Assembly (NCBI GenBank): GCA_907165275.2
Contig: OU015650.1
Location: forward strand, 1,642,001 to 1,706,000
Direction: 5' to 3'
DNA: 64,000 nt
Source: Zygaena filipendulae
Lineage: Eukaryota > Arthropoda > Insecta > Lepidoptera > Zygaenidae
Shown here: positions 32,035 through 42,417 of the stretch, piece by piece
Layout of the letters: each line of letters opens with the position of its first letter
Numbering within the stretch: the first letter of the stretch is position 1
Position numbers and translations under genes: made by a program
The notes under the pieces: model-generated
Told to the model about the DNA's origin: nothing
Seen by the model: only the letters and a program-made list of their open reading frames with translations
Database searches by the model: none

Positions 32035-32063
32035 AGTACTAATATTATAAATGTGAAAGTAAC
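32035..32063 (+). mobile_element. Helitron-like copy, left part (split by the BEL element)
   Basis: TACTAATATTATAAATGTG with AAAGTAAC is the 5' end of the family. The rest resumes at 38748 with CTGTCTGTTTGTCTGTTACG. Confidence 0.65.
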
Positions 32064-32223
32064 TGTTTAAGTTTTTTGTAAACTAATTTTCTGTATCGCG
32101 CTGTTGAGATTGGTCACGCCAAATATATAAGCGAATGAAACTTGTAATTTTTTTGTACATTAAATCGGGTTCTATTTTTCGTTGTGGTATTATTTAAGAG
32201 CCCTCGAGTGAGTGTATCAAACA
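32064..32223 (+). repeat. 5' LTR of BEL/Pao element 1
   Basis: 160 bp, TGTTTAAG...ATCAAACA. The primer binding site begins TGGTCCATCGAGCC at 32225; the matching tRNA was not identified. Confidence 0.9.
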
Positions 32224-33217
32224 TTGGTCCATCGAGCCGACTCTGAATTAGTGATTGGGGATCTAGGTACCTATTGTATAAAGTAGTGCTGTGTTAGATC
32301 GCCCACCCTTCGCGTCACTTTGCTGGGCTGTTGGTAGCTGCCTAGAACAACCTTCTAGCTGAAGAGCAGTAGGTAACCGAGTGAAGACCTCGGAGGTGCG
32401 GCGCGAAGAGGAGGAGAGGAGTTCGGAGGAGGAGGAGCCGAGAGATCAACTTGGCAGGAGAGAGGTGGGAGCCGGGAGCTACTCGGCAGGCAAAAGTTGG
32501 TGGCCGGGAGGTGCACGGCAGGGAAGCTGCGAGGTCGGTGTTGGAAGCTGCAGTCAGCCTGTCAGGGATCAGTGCGGCAAAAGTGGTCGGTAGTGAGAAG
32601 TGAAACTGTGAGTACATTAATTTATTATTAACCATCATTTAGTGAAACAAAACCAAGAATAATACGTAAAAGTGTGATGTGCGAATAAAAATCAGACTTT
32701 GGGACTTAGAAAAATTAAGATAGATTTATACTTAGAATAGTTTAGTTTTAGTAAAAGTGGTTGAGACGGGGAACCTACGCCCGATCTTCCCCAGAAATTT
32801 AAGTTTCAAACACTTAGAAAAATTTGAATGATTTTGAACTTGTAATATTTTCTGTTGTAGGTAGAAGTGGTAAATATTAAATTTGTAACGTATAACAGTT
32901 TTTTTAGTGTAGTGTAGGTACCTACTGTATTTTTAATTATTGTACTTAGAAAAAATTGTGATTCGAAAATATACCTACTTTATAAAATTGCCTAAAGATT
33001 GAACTAACGTTTATTACAGTACGTTTGCGAGGTAATACCTACCTGGTAAAAACAGTTATAAAAATTGTCATTGTTTACACACCTACCTACCTACATTAAG
33101 TATATGTAAAAAAAAAAAAAAAAATAGGTAATAATTTTGTTTACTAGTGAATTGTTATTGTTTGTTTATAAATTTAAAAAGTTTGTATTTTGATCTTTTT
33201 AATAAAAGTCACCGGCC
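32224..33217 (+). other. Leader of BEL/Pao element 1
   Basis: About 1 kb without a supported gene. 32380-32600 is GA-rich (AGGAGGAGGAGCCGAG type) and contains only spurious frames. GTGAGTAC at about 32608 and an AATAAAAG at about 33207 could be splice sites of a leader intron, which is speculative. Confidence 0.5.
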
Positions 33218-36200
33218 ATGGAGGCATTAATCAAAATGCAAGAGGATATTTTTGCTAGAATTGAAAGGGCGCGTAAAAATTATAAGAAAACGCCTAAGGA
33301 AAGACTAACTGAACAATATGCGCAAACCAGACTGGAGAGCCTGGAACAATTGTGGGTGGAGTTCAATAATAATCACGCTACTATTGTTCAAGGTTCTACC
33401 AACAAGGATCTAAGTTCTTCAACTTATGTAAAGGATGATCTATTTGACGTTGCCGAACAACTGTACGTTGAGTTTAAGTGCGAATTAAGGGTTGCTTTAT
33501 CTAAACGTAGTGCAGGTAGTAGCAAAACAAATTGTTCCGGTGAATCGAATTCCGCGACTAAGTCGTGTCAATTTAAATTGCCTAAAATCACTATCCCGAC
33601 CTTTTCGGGCAAATACACCGAATGGACGACGTTCAAAGATTTGTTTACATCCTTAATTCATAATAACGATAATTTGAGTAATGTCCAGAAGTTGCATTAT
33701 TTAAAGAGTTATTTAGCGGGTGAGGCGGAACAACTGCTTCGGCACATACCAATTACTGAACTTGATTATTTAAGAAGCTGGGAGTTGTTACAAGCCCGCT
33801 ATAATAACAAGAAATATCTCTCAAATAGTATTTTGAAACGCCTACTAAGTCAGAAAAATATTGTGTCGGAATCAGCTAGTATGTTGCGAGAACTAATAGA
33901 TACTACGAACGATTGTTTGAATGCGCTTACAAGTATTGGTGTTGATGTCAGTACATGGGATATTATTGTTATTTACCTAATGACATTAAAACTCGATCCA
34001 GAGTCTAGGAAGCAATGGGAGTTAAAGGTCAGCAGTAACAATGCTTCGGATGAAATACCTACATTCGCGCAATTTAATGAATTTGTTACCAGCCGTTACC
34101 GAGCCCTTGAGTTCTTGGATACTGGATCGGGAGCAGGAAATAAAAACAAATATGTGTCACCTACTTATCTGTCTAAACCTAAAGTTATGCACGCAACAGA
34201 ACCCCAACTATCATGTAAATTTTGTAACGGAAATCATAAGTTAGGTACTTGCAAGAGATTTTCAAGCGAGGATGTAGACACGCGTCGTAACTTTGCAGAA
34301 CAAAATCGGATTTGCTTTCTGTGTATGGGTAGTAACCACATGGCCAAATACTGTCGCATTAAAGCTTCGTGTCATATATGTAAACGGAAACATCATACCC
34401 TCCTACATCCTAGTGGTGTAAATTTAGATGAAAAAAGCGGTGGTGGTAGTGTGGCCAGGGGGGCTACTTCAGGTAAATGTAATACAGATCAAGTCGGGGT
34501 TTCGGGGTCTGGTGAGCCACTCGGTGTAGAGGCTTCAGCAGCATCCTCCAGCGCGAAAGGGTCAGCTCAGGTGGTATCTTGTTTTTCTTCCGATCAGGTG
34601 GCCTTGAGCAAGCAAGTTCTTTTAGCTACAGCCTTGGTGCGAGCTGAAACGGCAAATGGCGAGAAGCGTATTATCAGGGCGTTGCTAGACCAAGGGTCAC
34701 AGGCGTCCTTTGTTACGGAAGCAACGGTTCAATACTTAGGTATCAAAAAGATTCCGGTACAGGGCCTCATCTCTGGTTTAGAAGGAAGCAAAAATATATC
34801 GGTAAGGTCCATGGTTAAAATCAAGGTAATTTCTAGAATGGATTCCAGTGTGACCTTTATGGTGCACGCGTATGTGCTTCAGTCAATAACCACATTACTG
34901 CCATCAAAAGGTGTGGCCGCGATGAATTGGCTGGAGCTGGATACAGTGACGTTGGCGGATCCTCAGTACCGTACACCTAATAAGATTGATATTTTGTTGG
35001 GTGCAGAGGTATATTGCCAAATACTTCAAGAAGGAGTGATGAAAGGTCCGCTAGGGTCTCCAGTTGCTCAAGCTACATCTCTTGGTTGGATTCTCTCCGG
35101 AATAGTAAACAATTCACCTGAGAGCAATGGCAGCGTAGTGGTTATGCACACGTCAATGGAAGATAACGAGCTGCTGAAGAGGTTCTGGGAAATAGAAGCG
35201 GATCCTAAGACACACGTGAATCGCATGACAGATGAAGAAGTAAAATGTGAAAAATTCTTTGCGGATACAACAAAGAGAGATGCTGAAGGACGATACATAG
35301 TTCGATTGCCCTTTAAGGGAGAAGTAAATAAGGATACTTACCAGGACTCCAGAGAAATCGCTGAAAATCGGTTGAACGCGCTTCTTCGAAAGTTGAAGAG
35401 AGACGATGAGCTGAAAGCAAAATACACAGAGGTTATAAATGAATATCTGGAAATGGGTCATATGGAAAAGGTTCCAATAAAGGAAATAAAAAAAGAGAAA
35501 TGTGCATACTTACCACATCACGGACTTGTAAGGAATGATAAAGACACAACCAAGCTAAGAGTTGTCTTTGATGCGTCCTGTAAGAGTAAAGCAGGTGTGT
35601 CCTTGAACGAATCCTTGATGGTTGGTCCTAGCTTGCAGTCAGATTTAAGACATTTATTGATGCAGTGGAGAGTTCATCCCATAGTTTTAGCCGCAGATAT
35701 AGTAAAAATGTACAGGCAAGTAAGAGTATCAGAAAGCGATGTAGACTTTCAGAGACTATTGTGGAAGGAAAACCTGGAAGATACAACGCAGGACTATCGA
35801 TTGCTCCGAGTTACATTTGGTACGGCTTCTGCTCCGTACTTGGCGGTGAAAGCCCTTCAACAGGTAGCAATTGATGATGGTGCAAACTGCCCTGAAATAG
35901 CGGAAAGAGTCATCAAAGACTATTACATGGACGATTTGCTGTCGGGCTGCCAGTCGGTAGAAGAAGGATTGAGGGTATACAAAGAAATGAATAAGTTATT
36001 GAAAGGGGCTGGGTTCGAACTGCAAAAATGGATGAGTAACAGTAAGGAACTATTGGAAGAGATAATGAAAACGAAAGGAGCGAAGGAGACAGGGGATGAA
36101 ATAAAGCTGAAAATGGATGAAATTGTAAAACTATTAGGACTTACCTGGAACCGTAGAACGGATACCTTTCAGTACGCGGTGATGCTGCCTCTGGATCCGG

Positions 36201-36904
36201 GACCTGTAACAAAAAGAAAAATAACATCAGAGATTGCAAGGTTATTTGATCCACTGGGTTGGGTGGCACCTACAGTAATAGTAGCAAAGATCTTAATTCA
36301 AAAATTGTGGATAGCTGGAGTAGATTGGGATGATGAGGTTCCCAAGCAATTATTAGATCAATGGTTAACTTACCGTCAAGACTTACCTCAGCTGTCAAAA
36401 TTTGTTGTACCTCGATGGCTCCACGCAGAAGACGGTGATAGGATGGAACTTCACGGTTTCAGCGACGCTTCACAGTTCGCCTATGCAGCAGTTGTTTACG
36501 CAAGAGTGGTTAAGCCTTCTGGAGAGATCCACATATCTCTGGTCACTGCAAAAACTAAAGTGGCACCAATCAAACAAATCTCCATACCAAGGTTAGAACT
36601 ATGCGGAGCTGTACTGCTGTCAAGATTGTTGTTAGAAGTTGCAGACGTCATGAAAATCGAGAGGAGGCAAATACATGCCTGGACCGACTCAACGGTGGTG
36701 CTTGCGTGGATCAACAGTCATCCAAGGCGTTGGCAAACATTTGTTGCTAATCGAGTGTCGGAGATATTAACTACCTTGGAGCCTCACCAATGGTCCCATG
36801 TGTCGACCAAGAAAAATCCCGCAGATTGTGCATCAAGAGGAACAACATCATCGGAATTGTTAAATCAAGAGCTTTGGATAAACGGACCAGAGTTTCTACT
36901 GTAG
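33218..36904 (+). CDS. BEL/Pao Gag-protease-RT-RNase H polyprotein (1228 aa)
   Basis: ATG at 33218 in context GGCCATGG. The capsid-like DUF1759-type region is at about residues 122-200 (FSGKYTEWTTFKDLF). Three zinc-binding blocks follow at about 332-395 (CKFCNGNHKLGTC, CFLCMGSNHMAKYC, CHICKRKHH). The aspartic protease has LLDQGSQASF at about 488; the usual second residue is T or S, here Q. The reverse transcriptase shows AADIVKMYRQV (about 824) and YYMDDLLSG (about 902). The RNase H shows HGFSDASQFAYAA (about 1078) and WTDSTVVLAW (about 1154). The frame stops at 36902-36904, while homologous sequence continues in another frame. These proteins make the virus-like particle and copy element RNA in the cell. 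Confidence 0.88.
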   Translation: MEALIKMQEDIFARIERARKNYKKTPKERLTEQYAQTRLESLEQLWVEFNNNHATIVQGSTNKDLSSSTYVKDDLFDVAEQLYVEFKCELRVALSKRSAGSSKTNCSGESNSATKSCQFKLPKITIPTFSGKYTEWTTFKDLFTSLIHNNDNLSNVQKLHYLKSYLAGEAEQLLRHIPITELDYLRSWELLQARYNNKKYLSNSILKRLLSQKNIVSESASMLRELIDTTNDCLNALTSIGVDVSTWDIIVIYLMTLKLDPESRKQWELKVSSNNASDEIPTFAQFNEFVTSRYRALEFLDTGSGAGNKNKYVSPTYLSKPKVMHATEPQLSCKFCNGNHKLGTCKRFSSEDVDTRRNFAEQNRICFLCMGSNHMAKYCRIKASCHICKRKHHTLLHPSGVNLDEKSGGGSVARGATSGKCNTDQVGVSGSGEPLGVEASAASSSAKGSAQVVSCFSSDQVALSKQVLLATALVRAETANGEKRIIRALLDQGSQASFVTEATVQYLGIKKIPVQGLISGLEGSKNISVRSMVKIKVISRMDSSVTFMVHAYVLQSITTLLPSKGVAAMNWLELDTVTLADPQYRTPNKIDILLGAEVYCQILQEGVMKGPLGSPVAQATSLGWILSGIVNNSPESNGSVVVMHTSMEDNELLKRFWEIEADPKTHVNRMTDEEVKCEKFFADTTKRDAEGRYIVRLPFKGEVNKDTYQDSREIAENRLNALLRKLKRDDELKAKYTEVINEYLEMGHMEKVPIKEIKKEKCAYLPHHGLVRNDKDTTKLRVVFDASCKSKAGVSLNESLMVGPSLQSDLRHLLMQWRVHPIVLAADIVKMYRQVRVSESDVDFQRLLWKENLEDTTQDYRLLRVTFGTASAPYLAVKALQQVAIDDGANCPEIAERVIKDYYMDDLLSGCQSVEEGLRVYKEMNKLLKGAGFELQKWMSNSKELLEEIMKTKGAKETGDEIKLKMDEIVKLLGLTWNRRTDTFQYAVMLPLDPGPVTKRKITSEIARLFDPLGWVAPTVIVAKILIQKLWIAGVDWDDEVPKQLLDQWLTYRQDLPQLSKFVVPRWLHAEDGDRMELHGFSDASQFAYAAVVYARVVKPSGEIHISLVTAKTKVAPIKQISIPRLELCGAVLLSRLLLEVADVMKIERRQIHAWTDSTVVLAWINSHPRRWQTFVANRVSEILTTLEPHQWSHVSTKKNPADCASRGTTSSELLNQELWINGPEFLL

Positions 36905-38471
36905 TGAAGTAGTTTCCTATGACAAACCAAGAACGATAGAAACACATTTAGAAGAAATCAAGACACATTTTACCAAATCGGACGAGTCAATTTGGAGTAG
37001 ATTCTCTTCGTTAACGAGATTAGTTAGGGTAATCGCCTACTGCCGCAGATTTCTAAATCTGAGGAATGGTGCGTCGAGATCTGGCAGCATCAATTTGTCG
37101 ACGGAAGAGTTAAACGGATCATTAAATGTTTGCATAAAAAATTGTCAGCAGGAGCATTTTAACAAGGAAATTACTCATCTCCAAGAAAAGGATGCAAAGA
37201 GTAAACTGAAAGGTCCTCTTCGTTCTTTAAATCCGTTCATTGACAAAGACGGTATGCTGCGAGTAGGTGGCAGACTAGAACACTCACAGCTCGATGTAAA
37301 TCAAAAGCATCCAATCTTGATTCCAAAAAGGTCAGTACTAACAGACTTGCTGATCGAAGATGCTCATAGGAAGACGCTGCATGGAGGTCAACAGCTCATG
37401 TTGGTATACTTAAGCTCAAAATATTGGATAATGGGAGCGAAGCCAATAGTTCGAGCGTACGTTCGCAGGTGTGTTAAATGCGTGAGACAAAGAGCCAGCA
37501 TTCCAAGTCAACTTATGGGTCAGTTACCAGCGGCTCGAGTCACACCGACAAGACCGTTCAAGAGTAGCGGAGTTGACTATGCAGGGCCAATAAGCGTACG
37601 CAGTGCAAGGGGTCGCGGGCATCATGCCTCTAAGGGTTATATTTGTCTTTTTGTGTGTATGGTCACTCGAGCTATACATATAGAAATAGTTAGTGATCTG
37701 AGTACACAAGGATTTTTATCAGCGTTCAAAAGGTTTGTGGCTCGTCGAGGAATATGTACAGACCTCTGGAGCGATAATGGGACGAATTTTGTGGGTGCTT
37801 CACGGGAACTCCAGCACATGTTCAAGTCAGAGCAGTCCACGATGGTCAAAGAAGTGGCTGAGATGTTGACAACAAATGGTACAACTTGGCATTTTATCCC
37901 ACCGCACTCACCCCATTTTGGAGGATTATGGGAAGCCGGGGTAAAATCAGTAAAATTTCATTTAAGAAGAGTCATAGGAGATTCGACATTGACGTACGAG
38001 GAGCTGTCAACGGTTTTGGCGCAAATTGAGGCGTGCCTGAATTCAAGGCCGCTCTCACGCATTGACAGTGAATCGGGCGCTATCGATGTTTTAACACCGG
38101 GACACTTCTTAATAGGGGAAGCCCTGGTTACTGTGCCAGATTATAATTATGAACCATCAAATGTCACCAGTTTGCGAAGGTGGCAACTCACGCAAAAGAT
38201 GATGCAAGGTTTTTGGAGAAAATGGTCACAGGAGTACCTTACTCAATTTCTGCATCGTTACCGATGGGCTCACCAGACTCAGGAACCGGAAATAGGCGAA
38301 GTAGTCTTGGTAAAGGAGGACGACTTACCCCCAAGTAAATGGCTTCTTGGTCGTGTGGTTACTAAGCACCCAGGTGCTGATAACATAACCCGAGTAGTCA
38401 CAGTACGTACTCAAAGTTCGTTGATAAAAAGACCTACATCCAAGCTTTGCGTACTTCCTGTAGCTAGGTAA
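36903..38471 (+). pseudogene. BEL/Pao integrase part, in a shifted frame
   Basis: Homology to the C-terminal part of BEL pol resumes immediately after the stop at 36904, in a different frame that is open from about 36903 to 38471. It shows the HHCC zinc region (DAHRKTLHGG ... CVKCVRQR, at about 37360-37490), then a DDE integrase core with GVDYAGPI, WSDNGTNFVGASREL and PHFGGLWEAGVKS. The three acidic residues are present. A C-terminal WLLGRV block follows. A single-base indel near the RNase H/integrase boundary, or programmed frameshifting, separates it from the upstream frame. I cannot tell which without comparing copies. Confidence 0.8.
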
Positions 38472-38570
38472 AATATTCAATTAGTTATAGATAAGTTAAA
38501 ATTATTTCATGATTATGTAGCATTCGTCACGGTGGGCGGCCTAATTCAAAGGACAAGGTAAACTTGTCCT

Positions 38571-38582
38571 TGGTGGGCGGTA
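38571..38582 (+). other. Polypurine tract of BEL/Pao element 1
   Basis: TGGTGGGCGGTA sits directly before the 3' LTR and is the expected plus-strand primer. A similar GGTGGGCGGC lies about 40 bp upstream. Confidence 0.6.
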
Positions 38583-38742
38583 TGTTTAAGTTTTTTGTAA
38601 ACTAATTTTCTGTATCGCGCTGTTGAGATTGGTCACGCCAAATATATAAGCGAATGAAACTTGTAATTTTTTTGTACATTAAATCGGGTTCTATTTTTCG
38701 TTGTGGTATTATTTAAGAGCCCTCGAGTGAGTGTATCAAACA
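38583..38742 (+). repeat. 3' LTR of BEL/Pao element 1
   Basis: 160 bp, no difference from the 5' LTR found by eye. Followed by the GTAAC duplication. Confidence 0.9.
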
Positions 38743-38747
38743 GTAAC

Positions 38748-38910
38748 TCTGTCTGTTTGTCTGTTACGATTTCCCACCATAACAGCTCAATCGATCATCA
38801 TGAAATTTTGTGCACACGCACGTTTTCAGAGGTACAGAAAAGGACATGGGGCACTTTTATCCACAAATTCCCGCGAGAACTCCGATATTAACGCCAGTGA
38901 AATCTCATGA
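38748..38910 (+). mobile_element. Helitron-like copy, right part (split by the BEL element)
   Basis: Continues the 5' segment at 32035-32063: CTGTCTGTTTGTCTGTTACG, CGATCATCATGAAATTTTG, CCGCGAGAACTCCG. The terminal hairpin is decayed. Confidence 0.55.
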
Positions 38911-38927
38911 CATTTTGCTTGTGAGTT

Positions 38928-39000
38928 AATTTTTGTCAGGGGTACAGAAAAGGATATGTCAGGGGTACAGAAAAGGACATATCCTTTTCTGACAAAAATT
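38928..39000. repeat. Nested double inverted repeat
   Basis: Outer arms AATTTTTGTCAG (38928-38939) and CTGACAAAAATT (38989-39000), with inner arms AGAAAAGGATATGTC (38946-38960) and its exact complement (38976-38990). The unit CAGGGGTACAGAAAAGGA is duplicated here and is a piece of the Helitron-like body. Confidence 0.7.
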
Positions 39001-39318
39001 GAAAATAATACATTACCTACAATGCTGACGTATTTTGCACCATTGCTGCATTTTCTACTGAAAGTTCGATTTATCTCGAAGAGAAAGTTTTGTTTTTTTG
39101 TATAGTTTAATATGTATGTAATGATCGAAACAAATATCCAAGCATTGTCAAGAGCATAACATTTTTTTTTAATCAATAAAAAGAAGTTTTAATAGTGTAA
39201 ATGTTTGTGTAATATTCATATGAACTGCACTGCCTGTTGTATACAATGCGTTGTGAAATTAGTTCGCTTTGTTTCGGAGTTTACTATACTTACCGAGTGT
39301 TGATTTTAACAAAGTCAA

Positions 39319-39358
39319 CTTCTCAAAGTCATCCAGTAGGCAATATGACTTTGAGAAG
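39319..39358. repeat. 14-bp perfect hairpin
   Basis: CTTCTCAAAGTCAT at 39319-39332 and its exact complement at 39345-39358, 12-nt loop. The frame 39237-39536 across it shows no family features. Confidence 0.65.
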
Positions 39359-39633
39359 CCACGAATTAAGTTTATTCTTATATTCCCGAAAACGAGGCAC
39401 GTTCATCGTGAAAAGGAAATTGCGTTATGTAAGAGTTAGGAGAATTTCTACTTTGTGTACCGCCATCAAAAGAAAAACTAGTGATTCATGTTTTGTTGCT
39501 TTTTATTCTTTTTCGTTTCTTTTCTTTTCAAAATAAACAAAGCATCTACGATTCGAATAAGGGTAGGTACCTATAGGCATAACTGAAGCCATTGATCAAA
39601 ACTTCAACTTGTAGGTGTTATATGTAAGGCAAA

Positions 39634-39849
39634 TCCCTATACTAATACTTATTATAAATGCGAAAGTAACTCTGTCTGTTTGTCTTTGTCTGTCTAAACA
39701 TCTGTTACGCTTTCATACCTAAGCGGCTCAACCGATCAACATGAAATTTTGCATACAGGTTTACATAGAAGGACATAGGGTACTTTTTATCCCGGAATTT
39801 CTGCGAGAACTCCCAAATTATCGTGGGTGAAACCGCGGGAAACAGCTAG
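39634..39849 (+). mobile_element. Helitron-like non-autonomous element, complete
   Basis: 216 bp: A|TCCCTATACTAATAC ... GTGGGTGAAACCGC, GAAACAGCTAG|T. It contains the common body words GCTTTCATACC, CGATCAACATGAAATTTTGC and GGGTACTTTTTATCCCGGAA. Confidence 0.6.
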
Positions 39850-40336
39850 TAAATAAATAAATATATTAACAATTAATATAACAATGTTAAGTAAGGCAAG
39901 TATTACATTACGGTCTGCAGTTACATAAATTAAAATTATTATAATAAACTAGCTGTATTGCGCGGCTCCACGAGGGGCGATTGAATGTGAGCTCAGAGCT
40001 GGTGCCGCTAGGGTCTACGCCCACTTAAATAATCAACCTGTTGGTATATTGATGTACACATTTATTACAATAAAACCTCCTAATTTACTTTACGTTTTAA
40101 AATACACTGACACTTTTAAAATAAAATTTCAATAATGGGATCAGAGAAATTATACTAAATCTTCACTAGATCTTTCATGTAAATGCATCCAACTCAAACT
40201 GAATTCCAAAAAATTTATGGAATTATGCTATTTAATAGCAAAATCTCCATAAATAGCGGACGTTTTAATAATAAGTATTCTAATTTAATACTCACGCTTG
40301 TACTTATTTTATTTTTATGGTATCAAATAAACTTTT
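39850..40336. other. No supported gene
   Basis: An ACTAGCTGTATTGCGCGGC end-like word occurs at about 39948, possibly an old Helitron-like 3' end; the rest may be LINE 3' UTR leading to the ATTCT tract. Confidence 0.4.
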
Positions 40337-40397
40337 TTCTATTCTATTCTATTCTATTCTATTCTATTCTATTCTATTCTATTCTATTCTATTCTAT
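40337..40397. repeat. (ATTCT)n microsatellite
   Basis: About 12 units after GGTATCAAATAAACTTTTTT; probably a LINE 3' tail on the plus strand. Confidence 0.9.
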
Positions 40398-40811
40398 AAG
40401 GCGGTATCGTTTTACCTGTAGTAGGTACTTAGCTGAAATATTACTTCAATCCCCAGGGACAAACACAAACCAATTTCCGCGGAAAATGGAGGCGTGCTTA
40501 GGGGGCTTGGTTTCGTAGTCTCCTTCTATTACCGTGTTAACGATTCACTGTTCACCTTTCTTTGAATTTATACCTCATTTAAATTATGTTGCCAAATCTC
40601 ATAAAAAGCTTATGTTATATTTAAAATGGAATATTTTTCAAAAACTTCTTCATTTCTATACGATTCTCTTTATAATACTTATATGAGATGGTTTTAGTGT
40701 ATAAAATTTACCAAGTGTATTTAAATAGCTGCCTACCATACTGCGTTAATTTTGTAAGTGCCACAGAAACTCTATATTATATGTCGGGATGAAAGCACTC
40801 TATCTCCTAAT

Positions 40812-40985
40812 AATAATAATAATAATCCACATCACAACACACAGATCTACTTGATCCCACAGTAAGCTATTATTAGCTTGTGTCGTGGAAACCAAGCATA
40901 CGTGGTATATACTACATAGAATTACTTATATATTATACTATAGATATTTATATAAACACACACAGACTGGAAAATAATACAGGGA
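40812..40985 (-). repeat. LINE 3'-UTR repeat with (ATT)n tail
   Basis: Best copy of the repeat also seen at 28212 and 46518: CCACATCACAACACACAG, CTACTTGATCCCACAGTAAG, GCTTGTGTCGTGGAAACC, CAGACTGGAAAAT. On the minus strand it ends in (ATT)n at about 40807-40819. Confidence 0.55.
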
Positions 40986-41010
40986 TTACCCTGTACTTGC
41001 ATGGTACCCT

Positions 41011-41044
41011 GGTACTTGCATGAAAAAAATTTCATGCAAGTACC
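41011..41044. repeat. 34-bp palindrome made of MITE termini
   Basis: GGTACTTGCATGAAA, four A, then the exact complement. These are the terminal sequences of the 626-bp MITE at 6322-6947. An additional GTACTTGCATGGTACC lies just to the left. The frame starting at 41020 is spurious. Confidence 0.8.
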
Positions 41045-41384
41045 CTATTCAGAATAATTACATACAAAGTTTAAGATCTGATAAAAATTTACATTCGGTT
41101 GTAAGTACTTTTATTTACAAAAGTGATTATATTTATTGTACCTGTATATACCTATATGCTTTCCATGCATCCATGATATATGTAGTTAACTGCAAATATC
41201 GTTCAAGAAGCTCTTCTCTTCTCAGTGGGATTTTTGAATTACGTATGCCTACAATAAACGACTAACATGTGAGCAAAATTATGACTGTTTTAATCGAGTG
41301 TATACCTAAAAAAACATACATACAATCGAATGCATAACCTCCTCCTTTTTGGAAGTCGGTTAAAAACGTATACATTTAGTGTAA

Positions 41385-41556
41385 AGCTGTTCTCTGCGGT
41401 TTCACTCACGCTAATTTCAGAGTTCCCGGGGGAATTCCAGGATAAACAAGTGTATGCAAAATTTCAAAATATCGGTTGAGCCGTTTTGGTGTGAAAGCGT
41501 AACAGAAAGACAGACAGACAGTGTTACTTTCGCATTTCTAATATGAGTAGAGCAGT
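41385..41556 (-). mobile_element. Helitron-like element, degenerate 3' end
   Basis: AGCTGTTCTCTGCGGTTTCAC at the 3' side and CTTTCGCATTTCTAATATGAG at the 5' side. The terminal CTAG is lost. Confidence 0.5.
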
Positions 41557-41751
41557 AGAGACTAGTAGAGATGATATTATTGTAATTTTTGCCGCATTAA
41601 AATATTAATATAGGGTTTCTTTCGTGGAACGTGAAATCTACGTCATATTTTTAATTTATTTCCCTTGGTCCTTTGTAGAGAGTGAGAGGCAACCAAGTAC
41701 CTACAATATTAACTTTGCAGAAAAATACCTAACGCGGAAATATGTCGCGCG

Positions 41752-42082
41752 AATGGGCATGTTGACTATTTTTTTTTTAGTCCGCCTTGTAGATTAATAA
41801 AAAATATTGGACACGTATTTTTTATTTTTTTACGTAATCAAAAATAACAGCGATAGATTGAGTTGAAATTTCGCGTGACGTCACTTGACGGACAGTTTGT
41901 ATGGCGGTTTTAGCGGTTAGTGAAGTCACGACCCCCTCACCCTAAACTTTAATGCGCTTTATCTTTGTATATTTTAATTTATTTTTAAAAAGGCAAAAAA
42001 TACGTGTCTATTGTTTTTTTTATTTTCTAACTGACGGACTAATTAGAGTTTTGATTTTCAAAAGTATTCAACATCCCCATTT
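41752..42082 (+). mobile_element. Fold-back MITE, copy 4
   Basis: 331 bp, first subfamily. The first GTGACGTCAC is intact, the second is changed to GTGAAGTCAC. Confidence 0.75.
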
Positions 42083-42149
42083 TTGAGGTTTCCGAAAGTT
42101 TGTGACAAATGGAATCTATGGGTACTTATACATATGTAGGTACATATAA

Positions 42150-42330
42150 AACGACATGTTCTGACTGACTGATCTATAAACCCAGACCAAACCGCTGAGT
42201 CAAGAACCTCGACATTTCGTTTCCTTTCTTATAATGTAACTAAAATAATAAGAAAAAAGTGTTTTGTTCAAATCCACCCCCAAAGTACCGAACAAAAGAA
42301 GTAACGTTATAATTTTGAAGTTCATCAATA
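42150..42330 (+). mobile_element. Decayed Helitron-like fragment
   Basis: GACTGATCTATAAACCCAGA and CCAAACCGCTGAGTCAAG resemble the body of the copy at 7294-7526. Confidence 0.3.
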
Positions 42331-42417
42331 AAGTAAATCATTTGTTTTTATTTGGGCTCTTCTTTTCAAGTAAAAGAATACATAGGTGTTAAGTATTTCA
42401 GTGTTAATATTATATAA

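Larger units (their letters stand above)
32064..38742 (+). mobile_element. BEL/Pao LTR retrotransposon 1
   Basis: A complete element of 6.68 kb: two 160-bp LTRs, a TGG-initiated primer site, a leader of about 1 kb, gag-pol and a polypurine tract. It is flanked by the 5-bp duplication GTAAC (32059-32063 and 38743-38747) and sits inside a Helitron-like copy. The LTRs appear identical along their length, so insertion is recent. The pol frame nevertheless contains a shift near 36900. Confidence 0.9.

Noticed and set aside
32342..32638. Glu/Arg-rich frames before the BEL gag
   Set aside because: They lie in the transcribed leader of a complete LTR element and have no counterpart in BEL proteins; GA-rich composition explains them.
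41020..41265. 81-codon frame
   Set aside because: It starts inside the 34-bp MITE palindrome and has no domain.
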